DNA from: JADJPL01 sp049315745
GTDB taxonomy: Bacteria > Bacteroidota > Bacteroidia > Chitinophagales > Saprospiraceae
Assembly: GCA_049315745.1 (NCBI GenBank)
Contig: JBMOJO010000019.1
Coordinates: forward strand, 1 to 29,636
DNA: 29,636 nucleotides
Direction: 5' to 3'
The notes beneath the pieces were generated by a model that saw only the letters and a list, made by a program, of their open reading frames with translations, had not been told where the DNA came from and did no database searches. The position numbers were made by a program, and so were the translations under genes. Positions 1-7,994 of the stretch are shown piece after piece; position 1 is the first letter of the stretch, and each line of letters opens with the position of its first letter.

Positions 1-13
1 AAATCGTGAAAAT

Positions 14-190
14 GACGCGTCTCTCAAAACATAATTCGGCGCGGAGCGCCGTAAGAAACCTTTTTACACAACCCCAAGGACGTGTCTCTAAAAACATAAT
101 TTGGCGCGAAGCGCCAAGAAAAACCTTTTCACACAACCCCACAATCCCGAAAAGATTTTCTTCGGCGCTTCGCGCCAAATCATCATCCGC
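14..190. repeat. Cluster of GCGAAGC-hairpin repeats (locus A)
   Basis: Two direct copies of a 62-bp unit lie at 14-75 and 79-140, separated by 3 bp. Each has a GTCTCT-type start, an A-rich stretch, a GC hairpin (ggcgcgaagcgcc in the second copy, a GGA-loop variant in the first) and the end CTTTTxACACAACCCC. A third, divergent copy in the opposite orientation covers about 150-190 and keeps the hairpin and the flanking AAATCATC but not the ACACAACCCC end. The same unit is found at 14875-14935 and, reversed, at 29584-29636. It lies downstream of the porP/sprF stop codon and encodes nothing convincing. Confidence 0.9.
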
Positions 191-229
191 AGAAAGCGGT
201 GCCGAGCGGATTTGTGCGCAAATCCTGGT

Positions 230-1369
230 CTAAAATTTCGGGCACAGGATCGTCTCGTTGTTGTAATTGCCCAGGAAAGCGAGGGAAAATTCGATGGCCC
301 CCTGTCGGCGCCCTGTGGTGTTCAGCCCACTGAGGTTGGCGTCATAGCTGATACCGAACAGGAAATTGGAATGTTCCAGGCCCAGCATGAGGACAGCGGC
401 ATCGAGCCCCAGGTTTTTGTCGAGGTTGCGCACGGGGCGGACCCAGCCGCCGAGGTGTAGGGCGGCACCTTTGGTTTCGTTCATCAGGAAGCGAAAATTC
501 CCTCCTGCATTTGCCGCGAGGTGCGGGCCCTGCAAATAGGCCAGCGCACGCGGAGAAAACTGGAGCGTATTGCCCAGGGGCAGTATCAGGCTGATATGCG
601 CCGACACCTTGCGCATCAGCCTGTCGCTGTCTTTCACCGTTTCGAGGGTCTCGTTTGCAAAAAAACTCACCTGTGGCTCATTGATATGGAACATTGATAC
701 CCCGGCAAAAATCCCGGGCTTGCGGTAAGGTGCATAAGCATAATGGATTCCCGCCCCAAAATCAAAGAAGGCAAAGTTGTTTTCGGGGAAAAATTCGCCT
801 GTAGGGTCCGTATAACCATCTTTTCCATTGAACTGGTCGTTGAACGTCAGGTTGTTGTAATTAACATTGCGCTGGGCCACACCCATCTGGAACCCCGCGG
901 AAAGAAAATGATTGCCCTCCCGGCTCAGTGCTTTGTGGTAAGCACCGGTAATCGCCATCTGATTGGTGAAAAAGTTGGCCGCCGAGGCGCGGTCGGAGGA
1001 AAAGACCACCCCGGTACCGAAAGCATCCCTGCTGTTTTTCTTGTAACTACCTGCTTTAAAGCGCAGGTCGGCGGCTACCCCATAAGTCGCGTAAGGCTCA
1101 TCCAGAAAATTCCGGCCCTGATCGCGATAGATCATTGCGAGGCGATAACCACCATCAAAAACCCCTGACAATGCAGGGTTGAGGGATAGCGGAGATGCAT
1201 AAAACTGCGTAAAGTGCTGGTCCTGCCCATGTGTCCGGGCTGTTGCCAGGAGCAAGAGGGTGCAGGAAAAGGCCGTTACCCTGGCGCACTTCGCTGCGTT
1301 GCAGATATCTGCTGCGCTAAAAAGCCGCTCAAAAACGTGCCTTATACTATCAAAGTTGATATTTCCCAT
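230..1369 (-). CDS. PorP/SprF family type IX secretion outer-membrane protein
   Basis: This 379-residue protein belongs to the PorP/SprF family, which in Bacteroidota is tied to the type IX secretion system and gliding. Members are predicted outer-membrane beta-barrels that may anchor the machine or handle surface cargo. The diagnostic segment HFTQFYASPLSLNPALSG begins near residue 52, right after a hydrophobic signal segment (about 31-48). Later segments such as FDFGAGIHYAYAPYRKPGIF and GAALHLGGWVRP also fit the family. The leader is odd: about 30 mostly polar residues precede the hydrophobic core. No other ATG or GTG lies in frame before the core, so the ATG at 1369 is kept. It diverges from the NlpC/P60 gene across 93 bp. 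Many paralogues exist per genome, so no gene symbol is given. Confidence 0.92.
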   Translation of the reverse strand: MGNINFDSIRHVFERLFSAADICNAAKCARVTAFSCTLLLLATARTHGQDQHFTQFYASPLSLNPALSGVFDGGYRLAMIYRDQGRNFLDEPYATYGVAADLRFKAGSYKKNSRDAFGTGVVFSSDRASAANFFTNQMAITGAYHKALSREGNHFLSAGFQMGVAQRNVNYNNLTFNDQFNGKDGYTDPTGEFFPENNFAFFDFGAGIHYAYAPYRKPGIFAGVSMFHINEPQVSFFANETLETVKDSDRLMRKVSAHISLILPLGNTLQFSPRALAYLQGPHLAANAGGNFRFLMNETKGAALHLGGWVRPVRNLDKNLGLDAAVLMLGLEHSNFLFGISYDANLSGLNTTGRRQGAIEFSLAFLGNYNNETILCPKF

Positions 1370-1422
1370 CTGAATGCTTACCTAAATTTTACTAATAATC
1401 AACGGATTTTAATGATTCTTAT

Positions 1423-1430
1423 TACTTTTG
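1423..1430 (+). promoter_or_regulatory. Candidate -7 box (TAnnTTTG) for the NlpC/P60 gene
   Basis: TACTTTTG matches the Bacteroidota -7 consensus TAnnTTTG and lies 32 bp before the chosen ATG at 1463. No convincing TTTG -33 element stands at the usual distance, so this rests on one short box. Confidence 0.35.
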
Positions 1431-1462
1431 GGCAAGCATCTGACGAACATCCGCTTGAATTT

Positions 1463-2296
1463 ATGCAATACGGGATTTGCCCTTACAGTGTCGTTCCCTT
1501 GCGCAGCGCCCCTGCCCACAGCAGCGAGATGCTTTCCCAGCTTTTATTTGGCGAAATGGCAGAGATCCTGGAAACCCGGGGCAGGCAATGGTCGAGGGTC
1601 AGTATGGTCACCGATGGCTGCGAAGGCTGGGTGGAGACCACGCAGCTTCAGGAAATTCTTCCGGAAGACTTTGCCCGCTGTGCCCATCACTTCGCCTATT
1701 CCCTTGAGCTGACTTACCCGGCCATGGGCCCGGATCAATTCATCCCGATCACCATTGGTGCCCGTCTGCCCAACTTTGACGGTCTGCACTTCCGCCTTGG
1801 CAAAGTCCTGTTTACCTTCAGCGGGCAGACCTTATCCTCAGCGGATATCCGCCCGGGCACCGATTTTCTGGTCAAAATGGCCAGGCGTTACCTCAACACC
1901 CCCTTCCTGTGGGGGGGGCGGTCTCCTTTTGGTATAGACGCTCCGGGGTTTGTCCAGATGATTTACAGCTTCGCCGGCATTCCGCTGCCCCGAACGGCAC
2001 TCGCCCAGCTCGAGCAAGGCACCAGTGTTGATTTTCCCGAAGAGGCTTTGCCCGGAGATATCGCCTTTTTCGAGAACAGGGCAGGTAAGATCACGCACGC
2101 AGGCATCGTCCTACCCGAGAATAAGATCATTCATGCGTACGGCTGCGTCCGGACCGACCTGCTGGACCATTATGGGATTTATGACGAATCCCGAAAAATC
2201 TATACCCGCCGGCTGCGACTGATCAAACGGCTCTTACCGCAGGCACCGGCGCCGGCAGTGGAAGCGGCGGCCGCTACTGCGCCCCTCCTATCCTGA
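1463..2296 (+). CDS. SH3 / NlpC-P60 domain protein lacking the catalytic cysteine
   Basis: This is a 277-residue protein with an N-terminal bacterial SH3-like domain (about 1-65), a linker, and a C-terminal NlpC/P60 domain (about 130-258). Active members cleave peptidoglycan stem peptides with a Cys-His-polar triad. The catalytic-cysteine motif, normally DCSGF, reads SPFGIDAPGFVQ here, so the cysteine is Ala160 followed by Pro161. The histidines survive (His212 in THAGIVL, His224 in IIHAYG), and the WGGRSPFG segment is intact. The start at 1463 is chosen because the family begins at MQYGICP; the open frame extends upstream to 1214, but that stretch would overlap the divergent porP/sprF start. 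No signal peptide is visible. The C-terminus is Ala/Pro-rich. It is either a pseudoenzyme that binds cell wall or an enzyme with an altered nucleophile. Eight G bases at 1911-1918 lie just before the motif. Confidence 0.9.
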   Translation: MQYGICPYSVVPLRSAPAHSSEMLSQLLFGEMAEILETRGRQWSRVSMVTDGCEGWVETTQLQEILPEDFARCAHHFAYSLELTYPAMGPDQFIPITIGARLPNFDGLHFRLGKVLFTFSGQTLSSADIRPGTDFLVKMARRYLNTPFLWGGRSPFGIDAPGFVQMIYSFAGIPLPRTALAQLEQGTSVDFPEEALPGDIAFFENRAGKITHAGIVLPENKIIHAYGCVRTDLLDHYGIYDESRKIYTRRLRLIKRLLPQAPAPAVEAAAATAPLLS

Positions 2297-2301
2297 AATC
2301 T

Positions 2302-2338
2302 CCCTGCAGGGCCATAAAGCCTATTTGGGCAATGGCCC
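2302..2338. terminator. Possible hairpin between convergent genes
   Basis: The 24-bp gap between the two convergent stop codons contains the palindrome CCCTGCAGGG (2302-2311). An overlapping 7-bp stem, GGGCCAT (2309-2315) with ATGGCCC (2332-2338), runs into the end of the M16 gene. There is no T-run, so terminator function is only a guess from position. Confidence 0.3.
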
Positions 2339-3766
2339 CAGTACATCCTCTACTTTCAGATAATTGATCTTCCCCAGCTTCAGGGCCCTGAGGCCCGGCT
2401 CTATCTTCGCCTGATCGCCGACCACCACCAACACCATATTTTTGGGGTCTATATATGCCTTTGCGACGCGCTCGATATCCCCTTTGCCTACTTTCAGTAC
2501 CTCGCCGATATATGCATTGAGATAGTTTTCCGGCAAATTAAAAAAGAGGACGTCGGCCACCTGCGCGGCAATATTTTCGATGGATTCGAACTCCCCGGGA
2601 AAGCCCAGGGCGAGGTAGTTGCGGGCTTTTTCTGCCTCTTGTTCCTGAACGGTGCGGATCGCGTTGAACTCTTTCACGAATTCGGCCACCGCCTTATCGG
2701 TTGCATCGCTCTGAACGGCGGAAGCCCCCAGGAAAGCCCCTTTGCCCTTGGGCATATTAAAAGAAGAGCTCGCACCGTAGGCATACCCATGCACCTCCCG
2801 GATATTGGTATTCAAGCGCGAGGTAAAGGAAGCCCCGAGGATCGTATTCATCACCTGAACGGGAAAATAATCAGGGGTATTCCGGGATAAGCCGGGGTGC
2901 CCGAAGCGCAGTTCGGACTGTGCTGCGCCAGGCTTGTCAATCAGGAAAATCTGGAAGCCCTTGGCCTGAGGGGGGTCGGGAACGGCAAAAGGCTTCAGGG
3001 CCCCGGCCTTCCAGTCGCGCAAAAGTGTGCCCAGCAAACGCTCCGCCTGCATCCGGTCCATATCGCCGGCGATGACCAAAAACCCATTCCCAGGGTGAAT
3101 ATACGTACTGTGGAAATGATGTAAATCCGCCGATTGAACAGCTTTAATCGAAGCTTCCGTCCCATTCGCCGGCCTGGCATAGGGATGTTCTTTTCCAAAA
3201 ACGACCTGGTTGAACGCCGTGGAGGCAATTATGCGCGCCTCATCATAGGACTGTTTGATCCTTACCAGTCCTTCGGTTCGCTTGCGTTCGAGCTCTCCGG
3301 CATCAAAACGGGGCCGGAGCAGCATATCGCCCAGCAAGGGAAGGGCCTGTTCCAGACGGGCACTTGGGCTGAACAGGCTCAGCGACAGGCGGTCCCTGGC
3401 GGCTACAGCCCCGAGACTAATCCCGAGAAAATCAATCTCTTCGCTGAACGCCAGTGCATTTCTGTCCCCGGCGCCCTCATCGAGCAGATCGGCTGCCATA
3501 GCTGCGAGCCCGGGCAGCGCTGCCGGATCATAAATACTGCCCGCATTGAAAACGAAAGTCATCTGGACGATCGGAAGGTCCCGCTTTTCTACCAGGTACA
3601 CCGGCAGGCCATTGTCCAGACGGAATGCCTGGATTTCAGGGAGTGTAAGTGGCCGGACAGGCCCCGGGGACGGGTAAGTACCGCGTTCAGCTTTCTGTGC
3701 CTCTACCCTGGCCACGATGGCCATTGCAAAGAGGAAGGATAAAAAGCATATATTTTTCATTGGCAT
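2321..3766 (-). CDS. M16 family peptidase-like protein, inactive subunit
   Basis: This is a 481-residue M16 (insulinase/pitrilysin) family protein with a signal peptide (about 1-23), hence periplasmic or outer-envelope. The N-terminal M16 domain is recognisable (FRLDNGLPVYLVEKRDLPIV), but the zinc motif HxxEH is gone. Aligned with the neighbouring active subunit, His, Glu and His become Ala89, Ala92 and Asp93 in GLAAMAADLLDEG. The second M16 domain contains LRFGHPGLSRNTPDYFPVQV and NTNIREVHGYAYGASS. Such subunits pair with an active M16 partner to form the protease chamber, as in mitochondrial processing peptidase. Its gene starts 35 bp after the active partner's stop, so a heterodimer is likely. 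An alternative ATG two codons in (3760) is equally possible. Confidence 0.9.
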   Translation of the reverse strand: MPMKNICFLSFLFAMAIVARVEAQKAERGTYPSPGPVRPLTLPEIQAFRLDNGLPVYLVEKRDLPIVQMTFVFNAGSIYDPAALPGLAAMAADLLDEGAGDRNALAFSEEIDFLGISLGAVAARDRLSLSLFSPSARLEQALPLLGDMLLRPRFDAGELERKRTEGLVRIKQSYDEARIIASTAFNQVVFGKEHPYARPANGTEASIKAVQSADLHHFHSTYIHPGNGFLVIAGDMDRMQAERLLGTLLRDWKAGALKPFAVPDPPQAKGFQIFLIDKPGAAQSELRFGHPGLSRNTPDYFPVQVMNTILGASFTSRLNTNIREVHGYAYGASSSFNMPKGKGAFLGASAVQSDATDKAVAEFVKEFNAIRTVQEQEAEKARNYLALGFPGEFESIENIAAQVADVLFFNLPENYLNAYIGEVLKVGKGDIERVAKAYIDPKNMVLVVVGDQAKIEPGLRALKLGKINYLKVEDVLGPLPK

Positions 3767-3801
3767 TGGATATTTGATATTTGATCAATCGGATAAACCC
3801 C

Positions 3802-5163
3802 CTACTCCCCTTTTATCGCCAGTGTTGTTTTTCCTTTAGGCACCACACTTAGCAGCAGGCGGTTCTTTTCCGTGAGGAAGGACCGGCATGCCGTGGAAAT
3901 ATCTTTTGGAGAAAGCGCCTTGTACCTGGAGAGGTCTTCATTGGCCCAGTCGGGGTTACCGGTATGATAGAAATAAGTCTGAAGCGATTCCGCTTTGCCG
4001 AGCAGCGACTGGGATTCGGCGAGGAAGCCGGCCTCGCGTTGATTGACTACCCGCTGGAGCTCCCTTTCTGTGGGCGGCTCCTGTGCGAGTACGGCGAGTT
4101 CTGCATCAACTACTGCTGCAACCTCCTGCAGGGTATGGCCGGGCCGTGCCGTGATGACGATCATAAACATGGACCCCAGGGCTTGGGAGCTTTGATACGC
4201 GCTCACCGACTGTGCGATGCCCATTTCGTAAACCAGTTTTTTGTACAGCCGGGATGTTTTTCCGCCGGTAAGCACATTGGCCACCACATCCAGTTCCGCA
4301 TCGCCCGGTGCCAGAAAAGCAGCAGAGGGATAAACCATATACAGGCGGGGAAGCTGCACATTGTCTTCCAGGGTAATAACCTTAGGCGCTTCCAGGATAT
4401 AATTCGGTGCCACAGGCCGGAGTACCGACTGGCCCGCAGGGATTTCCTCAAACCAGTATTTTACCCGCTTCAGCGTTTCCACGGGGTCAATATCCCCGGC
4501 AATAACCAACACGGCGTTGTTCGGCACATAATACTTCCTGAAAAACTCGACGACATCTTCATAAGAAGCCGCCGTCAGGTCGTCCATATAACCAATCGTC
4601 GGCCAGTGGTAAGGGTGGTGTGCCGGGAAAAGATTTTGGACAATCGCCTCGAAAGCCAGGCCATAAGGTCGGTTTTCATAGCTCTGGCGGCGCTCATTTT
4701 TCACTACATCCCTTTGCCCGTCCACTTTGCCCGGGGACATGGCGTCCAGCAGGTACCCCATACGGTCAGACTCCAGAAATAGTGCGACATCTAGTGCATT
4801 GGACGGGAGCGTTTCATAGTAATTGGTCCGGTCTGTTGTCGTAGAGCCGTTATTTGACCCCCCTACCTGCTCCAGCAGGTTGTCAAAATCCCCTTCTGCT
4901 ACATTGCCCGACCCCTCGAACATGATATGCTCGAAAAGATGGGCAAACCCTGTCCTGCCTTGCTTTTCATAACCCGAGCCGACGTGGTACCACACATCTA
5001 CTGCAACCATTGGGATGGTGTGGTCTTCGTGCAGGATTACCGTCAGCCCATTGGCCAATCGGTGCATCTGGTATGGTATCCCGATACTGGCCTGTGAAAT
5101 GGCGAGAACGGGTAAGAGCAATGCATACCCAGACAGTAATAAGAATTTAATGGAGCCTTTCAT
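3802..5163 (-). CDS. M16 family zinc metalloprotease, active subunit
   Basis: This is a 453-residue M16 peptidase with a signal peptide (about 1-24). The zinc and catalytic motif HxxEH is intact as His75-Leu-Phe-Glu78-His79 (GRTGFAHLFEHIMFEG). The third ligand is probably Glu157 in VVKNERRQSYENRPYG, at the spacing usual for the family. The C-terminal domain carries LPRLYMVYPSAAFLAPGD and an SRLYKKLVYE segment like other M16B proteins. It probably degrades or processes peptides in the periplasm. It sits third in a minus-strand operon, 30 bp after the PLP-enzyme gene and just before the inactive M16 partner. Substrate is unknown. Confidence 0.93.
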   Translation of the reverse strand: MKGSIKFLLLSGYALLLPVLAISQASIGIPYQMHRLANGLTVILHEDHTIPMVAVDVWYHVGSGYEKQGRTGFAHLFEHIMFEGSGNVAEGDFDNLLEQVGGSNNGSTTTDRTNYYETLPSNALDVALFLESDRMGYLLDAMSPGKVDGQRDVVKNERRQSYENRPYGLAFEAIVQNLFPAHHPYHWPTIGYMDDLTAASYEDVVEFFRKYYVPNNAVLVIAGDIDPVETLKRVKYWFEEIPAGQSVLRPVAPNYILEAPKVITLEDNVQLPRLYMVYPSAAFLAPGDAELDVVANVLTGGKTSRLYKKLVYEMGIAQSVSAYQSSQALGSMFMIVITARPGHTLQEVAAVVDAELAVLAQEPPTERELQRVVNQREAGFLAESQSLLGKAESLQTYFYHTGNPDWANEDLSRYKALSPKDISTACRSFLTEKNRLLLSVVPKGKTTLAIKGE

Positions 5164-5193
5164 GAATAATGGTTTTTTGGCTATCGAAATCTG

Positions 5194-6171
5194 TTACATA
5201 AACCCCTTTTCCCGCATCCAGTCGTCATTGAAAAGTTTACCTACATAACGGCTGCCGTGGTCATGGATTACGACCACTACCAGATCGCCGGGGCTTAGGC
5301 GATCTTTTAACTGAAGTAAGCCCGCCACGGCGGAACCGGCAGAATACCCGAGCAAGAGGCCCTCTTCCCTGGCCAGCCGCCGTGCCATTACCGCCCCGTC
5401 GCGGTCACTTACTTTTTCGAAGTGATCAATGGTGTCAAAATCAATGTTTGCGGGGATGATATCTTCCCCGATACCCTCCGTAACATAGGGGTAAATTTCC
5501 GCGGGGTCAAAAGTGCGGGTCTCGTGATATTTTTTAAGGGCCGACCCATACGTGTCCACGCCCCAGACCTTCACCTCCGGATTTTTTTCTTTCAGGAACC
5601 TGCCCGTCCCGGAAATTGTCCCGCCCGTGCCCACACCCGTGATCAGGTGGGAGACCAGCCCATCGGTTTGTTTCCAGATTTCCGGGCCCGTCGTCTCGTA
5701 GTGTGCCTGGCGGTTGGAAAGATTGTCGTACTGGTTGCACCAGTAGCTATTCGGGATTTCGCCGCTCAGACGCCGTGCCACGGAATAATACGACCGGGGG
5801 TCATCTGCCGGCACATTGGTCAGACAAACGATCACCTCCGAGCCGAAGGCCCTGAGGACATCCAGTTTTTCCTTTGATTGTTTGTCGGTAGTCGTAAAAA
5901 TACAATGGTATCCCTTTACTGCCGCGGCGAGCGCCAGCCCCATGCCGGTATTACCGGAGGTACACTCGATGATTGTGCCCCCCGGCTGCAAATCGCCCCG
6001 CGCCTCGGCATCTTCGACCATCTTCAGGGCCATACGGTCCTTGATCGAATGCCCGGGGTTGAAGGTCTCAACCTTCATCAACACCTTTGCCGGTACCTCT
6101 GCACAGACCCGGTGAAGTTGTACCAGCGGGGTATTGCCAATCGTTTCGAGGATATTTGAGTAGTATTGCAT
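5194..6171 (-). CDS. Cystathionine beta-synthase-type PLP enzyme (cysteine synthase family)
   Basis: This is a 325-residue fold-type II PLP enzyme of the cysteine synthase / cystathionine beta-synthase family. The PLP lysine is Lys44 in FNPGHSIKDR. The substrate loop TSGNTG is at 71-76 and the phosphate-binding GVGTGGT at 177-183. Many segments resemble eukaryotic cystathionine beta-synthase more than CysK: IPNSYWCNQYDNLSN, EGIGEDIIP, EEGLLLGYSAGS and the ending FNDDWMREKGF. It ends where the catalytic core ends, so the regulatory CBS-domain pair is absent. It probably condenses serine (or O-acetylserine) with homocysteine or sulfide in the cytoplasm. It lies 17 bp after the LysM gene and 30 bp before the M16 pair. 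The exact acceptor cannot be read from sequence, so no symbol is given. Confidence 0.93.
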   Translation of the reverse strand: MQYYSNILETIGNTPLVQLHRVCAEVPAKVLMKVETFNPGHSIKDRMALKMVEDAEARGDLQPGGTIIECTSGNTGMGLALAAAVKGYHCIFTTTDKQSKEKLDVLRAFGSEVIVCLTNVPADDPRSYYSVARRLSGEIPNSYWCNQYDNLSNRQAHYETTGPEIWKQTDGLVSHLITGVGTGGTISGTGRFLKEKNPEVKVWGVDTYGSALKKYHETRTFDPAEIYPYVTEGIGEDIIPANIDFDTIDHFEKVSDRDGAVMARRLAREEGLLLGYSAGSAVAGLLQLKDRLSPGDLVVVVIHDHGSRYVGKLFNDDWMREKGFM

Positions 6172-6188
6172 GGGTAACGATAATAGAA

Positions 6189-7037
6189 TTATTTAGCGTA
6201 ACGGATTTTTACAAAAAACTGTGGGTCCCGGGCACCCAGCATTTTGGCAGCGGCAGGGGAAAGCACTATGATGATCCGCGGATCATAAATAGTTGGTGGT
6301 ATGGGTCCGAGTACCTCTGCAAATATTTTTCCCTGGTTCATCGGATTTTCAATTTCAATTACCGTATGCTTTGCTGCATGATTGAAGCGCGCAAAGAAGG
6401 ACGAGCCTTCTTCCGGCCCGCCTTGCTGCCAATATGCCGGGCCTTGAAGTTTTTGGAGCGTCCTGCCCTTTGCAACCGACTCGAACTTCTGCCGCAAGGG
6501 CAGGTTGCGTTTCAGCAAAGGGTGGACCGGCTCCGGGCGGTCTGCTTCGGATATGCCCAGAATACTCATCCACCCGATCGGGATCAACATGCCCGGCTTC
6601 AACGTATTGCCACTGATTTCCCCCCGTGCACTGATTTCGCTTACGGGCAGTTTAAAGTACTGGCCGATACGAAACAGCGTATCGCCTTTTTTTACAACAT
6701 ACACCACCGGGGCAAACATCCTGCGCGATGCCTTTGCAGGCAAATACCGGACAATCGCCCGGTTGGGGATAGGGATCCGCACCTGCTGCCCAACGGACAC
6801 CCGCTCCCCAAGCCCATTGTTAAGGTACTGCAATTCCTGGTAATGCAGCCCGTAAAAACGCGCCAGGGAAAAAAGAGTCTGCCCTTGTTTGATCGTGTGC
6901 AGATAAATCTTTTCCCCGTCTTCCACACTCAAATAGACCGTATCCGAAAAAGACAGATAACCTGTAGTATCAAGGGGCACGCCCTTTGCCTGTGCCGGCA
7001 GAAGGGCAAGCAGCACGTAGAATATTGCGCGCTCCAT
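6189..7037 (-). CDS. Secreted LysM protein with RlpA-like C-terminal domain
   Basis: This is a 282-residue protein with a signal peptide (about 1-18). Two LysM peptidoglycan-binding repeats follow: about 46-90 (HTIKQGQTLFSLARFYGL ... VGQQVRIP) and about 112-154 (YVVKKGDTLFRIGQYFKL ... LKPGMLIPIG). The last 80 residues (FNHAAKHTVIEIENPMNQGK ... VLSPAAAKMLGA) resemble the RlpA-like double-psi beta-barrel that follows LysM repeats in many Bacteroidota proteins. The likely site of action is the cell wall, but catalytic activity is not shown. It is the first gene of a four-gene minus-strand operon and diverges from kdsB. A TAnnTTTG box lies about 75 bp upstream. Confidence 0.88.
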   Translation of the reverse strand: MERAIFYVLLALLPAQAKGVPLDTTGYLSFSDTVYLSVEDGEKIYLHTIKQGQTLFSLARFYGLHYQELQYLNNGLGERVSVGQQVRIPIPNRAIVRYLPAKASRRMFAPVVYVVKKGDTLFRIGQYFKLPVSEISARGEISGNTLKPGMLIPIGWMSILGISEADRPEPVHPLLKRNLPLRQKFESVAKGRTLQKLQGPAYWQQGGPEEGSSFFARFNHAAKHTVIEIENPMNQGKIFAEVLGPIPPTIYDPRIIIVLSPAAAKMLGARDPQFFVKIRYAK

Positions 7038-7112
7038 AAATTCAGGGGGTTTTGGCTACGAAAATTGGACGAAGCTGTTGGGTTTTTAATTCATCACACA
7101 TCAACGCCGCCC

Positions 7113-7120
7113 CAAAAATA
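7113..7120 (-). promoter_or_regulatory. Candidate -7 box for the LysM-led operon
   Basis: On the minus strand this reads TATTTTTG, a match to TAnnTTTG, 76 bp before the LysM gene start. It is part of a perfect 10-bp inverted repeat with 7142-7151, which carries the kdsB box. No clear -33 TTTG is seen. Confidence 0.4.
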
Positions 7121-7141
7121 GTCATTTTATCCTAATGGTTT

Positions 7142-7149
7142 TATTTTTG
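7142..7149 (+). promoter_or_regulatory. Candidate -7 box for kdsB
   Basis: TATTTTTG matches TAnnTTTG and lies 76 bp before the kdsB ATG at 7226. It mirrors the minus-strand box at 7113-7120, so the two divergent boxes sit at almost equal distance from their genes. No clear -33 element is seen. Confidence 0.4.
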
Positions 7150-7225
7150 GGCACGTATCGCATTTCGATGACCATCTGTGCGCGCAATAGGATATGTCAC
7201 CATAAAAAATTTCGACACCGCCTCC

Positions 7226-7984
7226 ATGAAAACAAAGAAACAAGTTCTGGGAATCATCCCTGCCCGATATGACTCCAGCCGTTTTCCGGGAAAGCCCCTG
7301 ACAGATATCGGTGGCAAGTCTATGATCCGGAGGGTCTATGAGCAGGCTGTAGCGAGCAGTATGCTCGACCACGTTGTCATCGCGACCGATGATGCGCGGA
7401 TATACGATCATGCGAGAAGTTTTGGGGCAGAGGCCTTATATACCCGGTCAACGCACCCGAGCGGTACAGACCGCTGCGCGGAAGTCGCTGCTTTATTGCC
7501 CGGATTTGCGATCTGCATCAATATCCAGGGCGACGAACCCTTTCTCGACCCCATACAGATCGAGAAAGTCTGCCGCCCCCTCTTGGAAGCGCGCGCGCAG
7601 ATCAGCACCCTTGCCCTGCCCATTCAGGACCAGGAATCGCTCTTTAACCCCAATATTGTGAAAGTTGTCTTCAATAAAAACGGGCATGCCCTGTATTTCA
7701 GCAGGAGTGCGATTCCTTTCCTCAGGGGCGTCGAAGCGTCGGCATGGGCGGGTAAAGCGGCCCATTATAGGCATCTCGGTTTATATGGCTTCCAGCGGGA
7801 AACCCTGCTGGCCGTGGCCGGGCTCCCTCCTTCGGGGCTCGAACGCTTGGAATCGCTCGAACAGCTGCGTTGGCTCGAGTATGGCTACTCTATCTTTATC
7901 GCCATTACCGACAAGGATTCCATCGGCGTTGACACCCCGGAAGATGCCCAAAGGGCCAACGAGTGGCTGCGCAACAGGACCTGA
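7226..7984 (+). CDS. kdsB: 3-deoxy-manno-octulosonate cytidylyltransferase (CMP-Kdo synthetase)
   Basis: This 252-residue cytoplasmic enzyme activates Kdo with CTP to CMP-Kdo, the donor for the lipopolysaccharide inner core. The nucleotide-binding signature IPARYDSSRFPGKPL is at 11-25, followed by ATDD (53-56), HPSGTDR (77-83) and QGDEP (101-105). The start at 7226 (MKTKKQVLGIIPARY) gives the family's usual length; the open frame reaches back to 7178, but those residues are not conserved. The tail IGVDTPEDAQRANEWL is also typical. It converges on cdd with only 10 bp between the stop codons, and it has its own upstream -7-like box. Confidence 0.96.
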   Translation: MKTKKQVLGIIPARYDSSRFPGKPLTDIGGKSMIRRVYEQAVASSMLDHVVIATDDARIYDHARSFGAEALYTRSTHPSGTDRCAEVAALLPGFAICINIQGDEPFLDPIQIEKVCRPLLEARAQISTLALPIQDQESLFNPNIVKVVFNKNGHALYFSRSAIPFLRGVEASAWAGKAAHYRHLGLYGFQRETLLAVAGLPPSGLERLESLEQLRWLEYGYSIFIAITDKDSIGVDTPEDAQRANEWLRNRT

Positions 7985-7994
7985 ACGGGACTTG

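Noticed and set aside
14..140. Possible CRISPR array
   Set aside because: The 62-bp units are separated by only 3 bp, contain internal hairpins and recur in both orientations at distant sites; there are no spacers or cas genes.
6..460. Small plus-strand open frames at the left end
   Set aside because: They translate the repeat units and the antisense of porP/sprF.
1214..1462. Upstream extension of the NlpC/P60 gene to 1214
   Set aside because: The extra 83 residues overlap the divergent porP/sprF start, are Cys-rich and unlike the family; MQYGICP at 1463 is the usual start.
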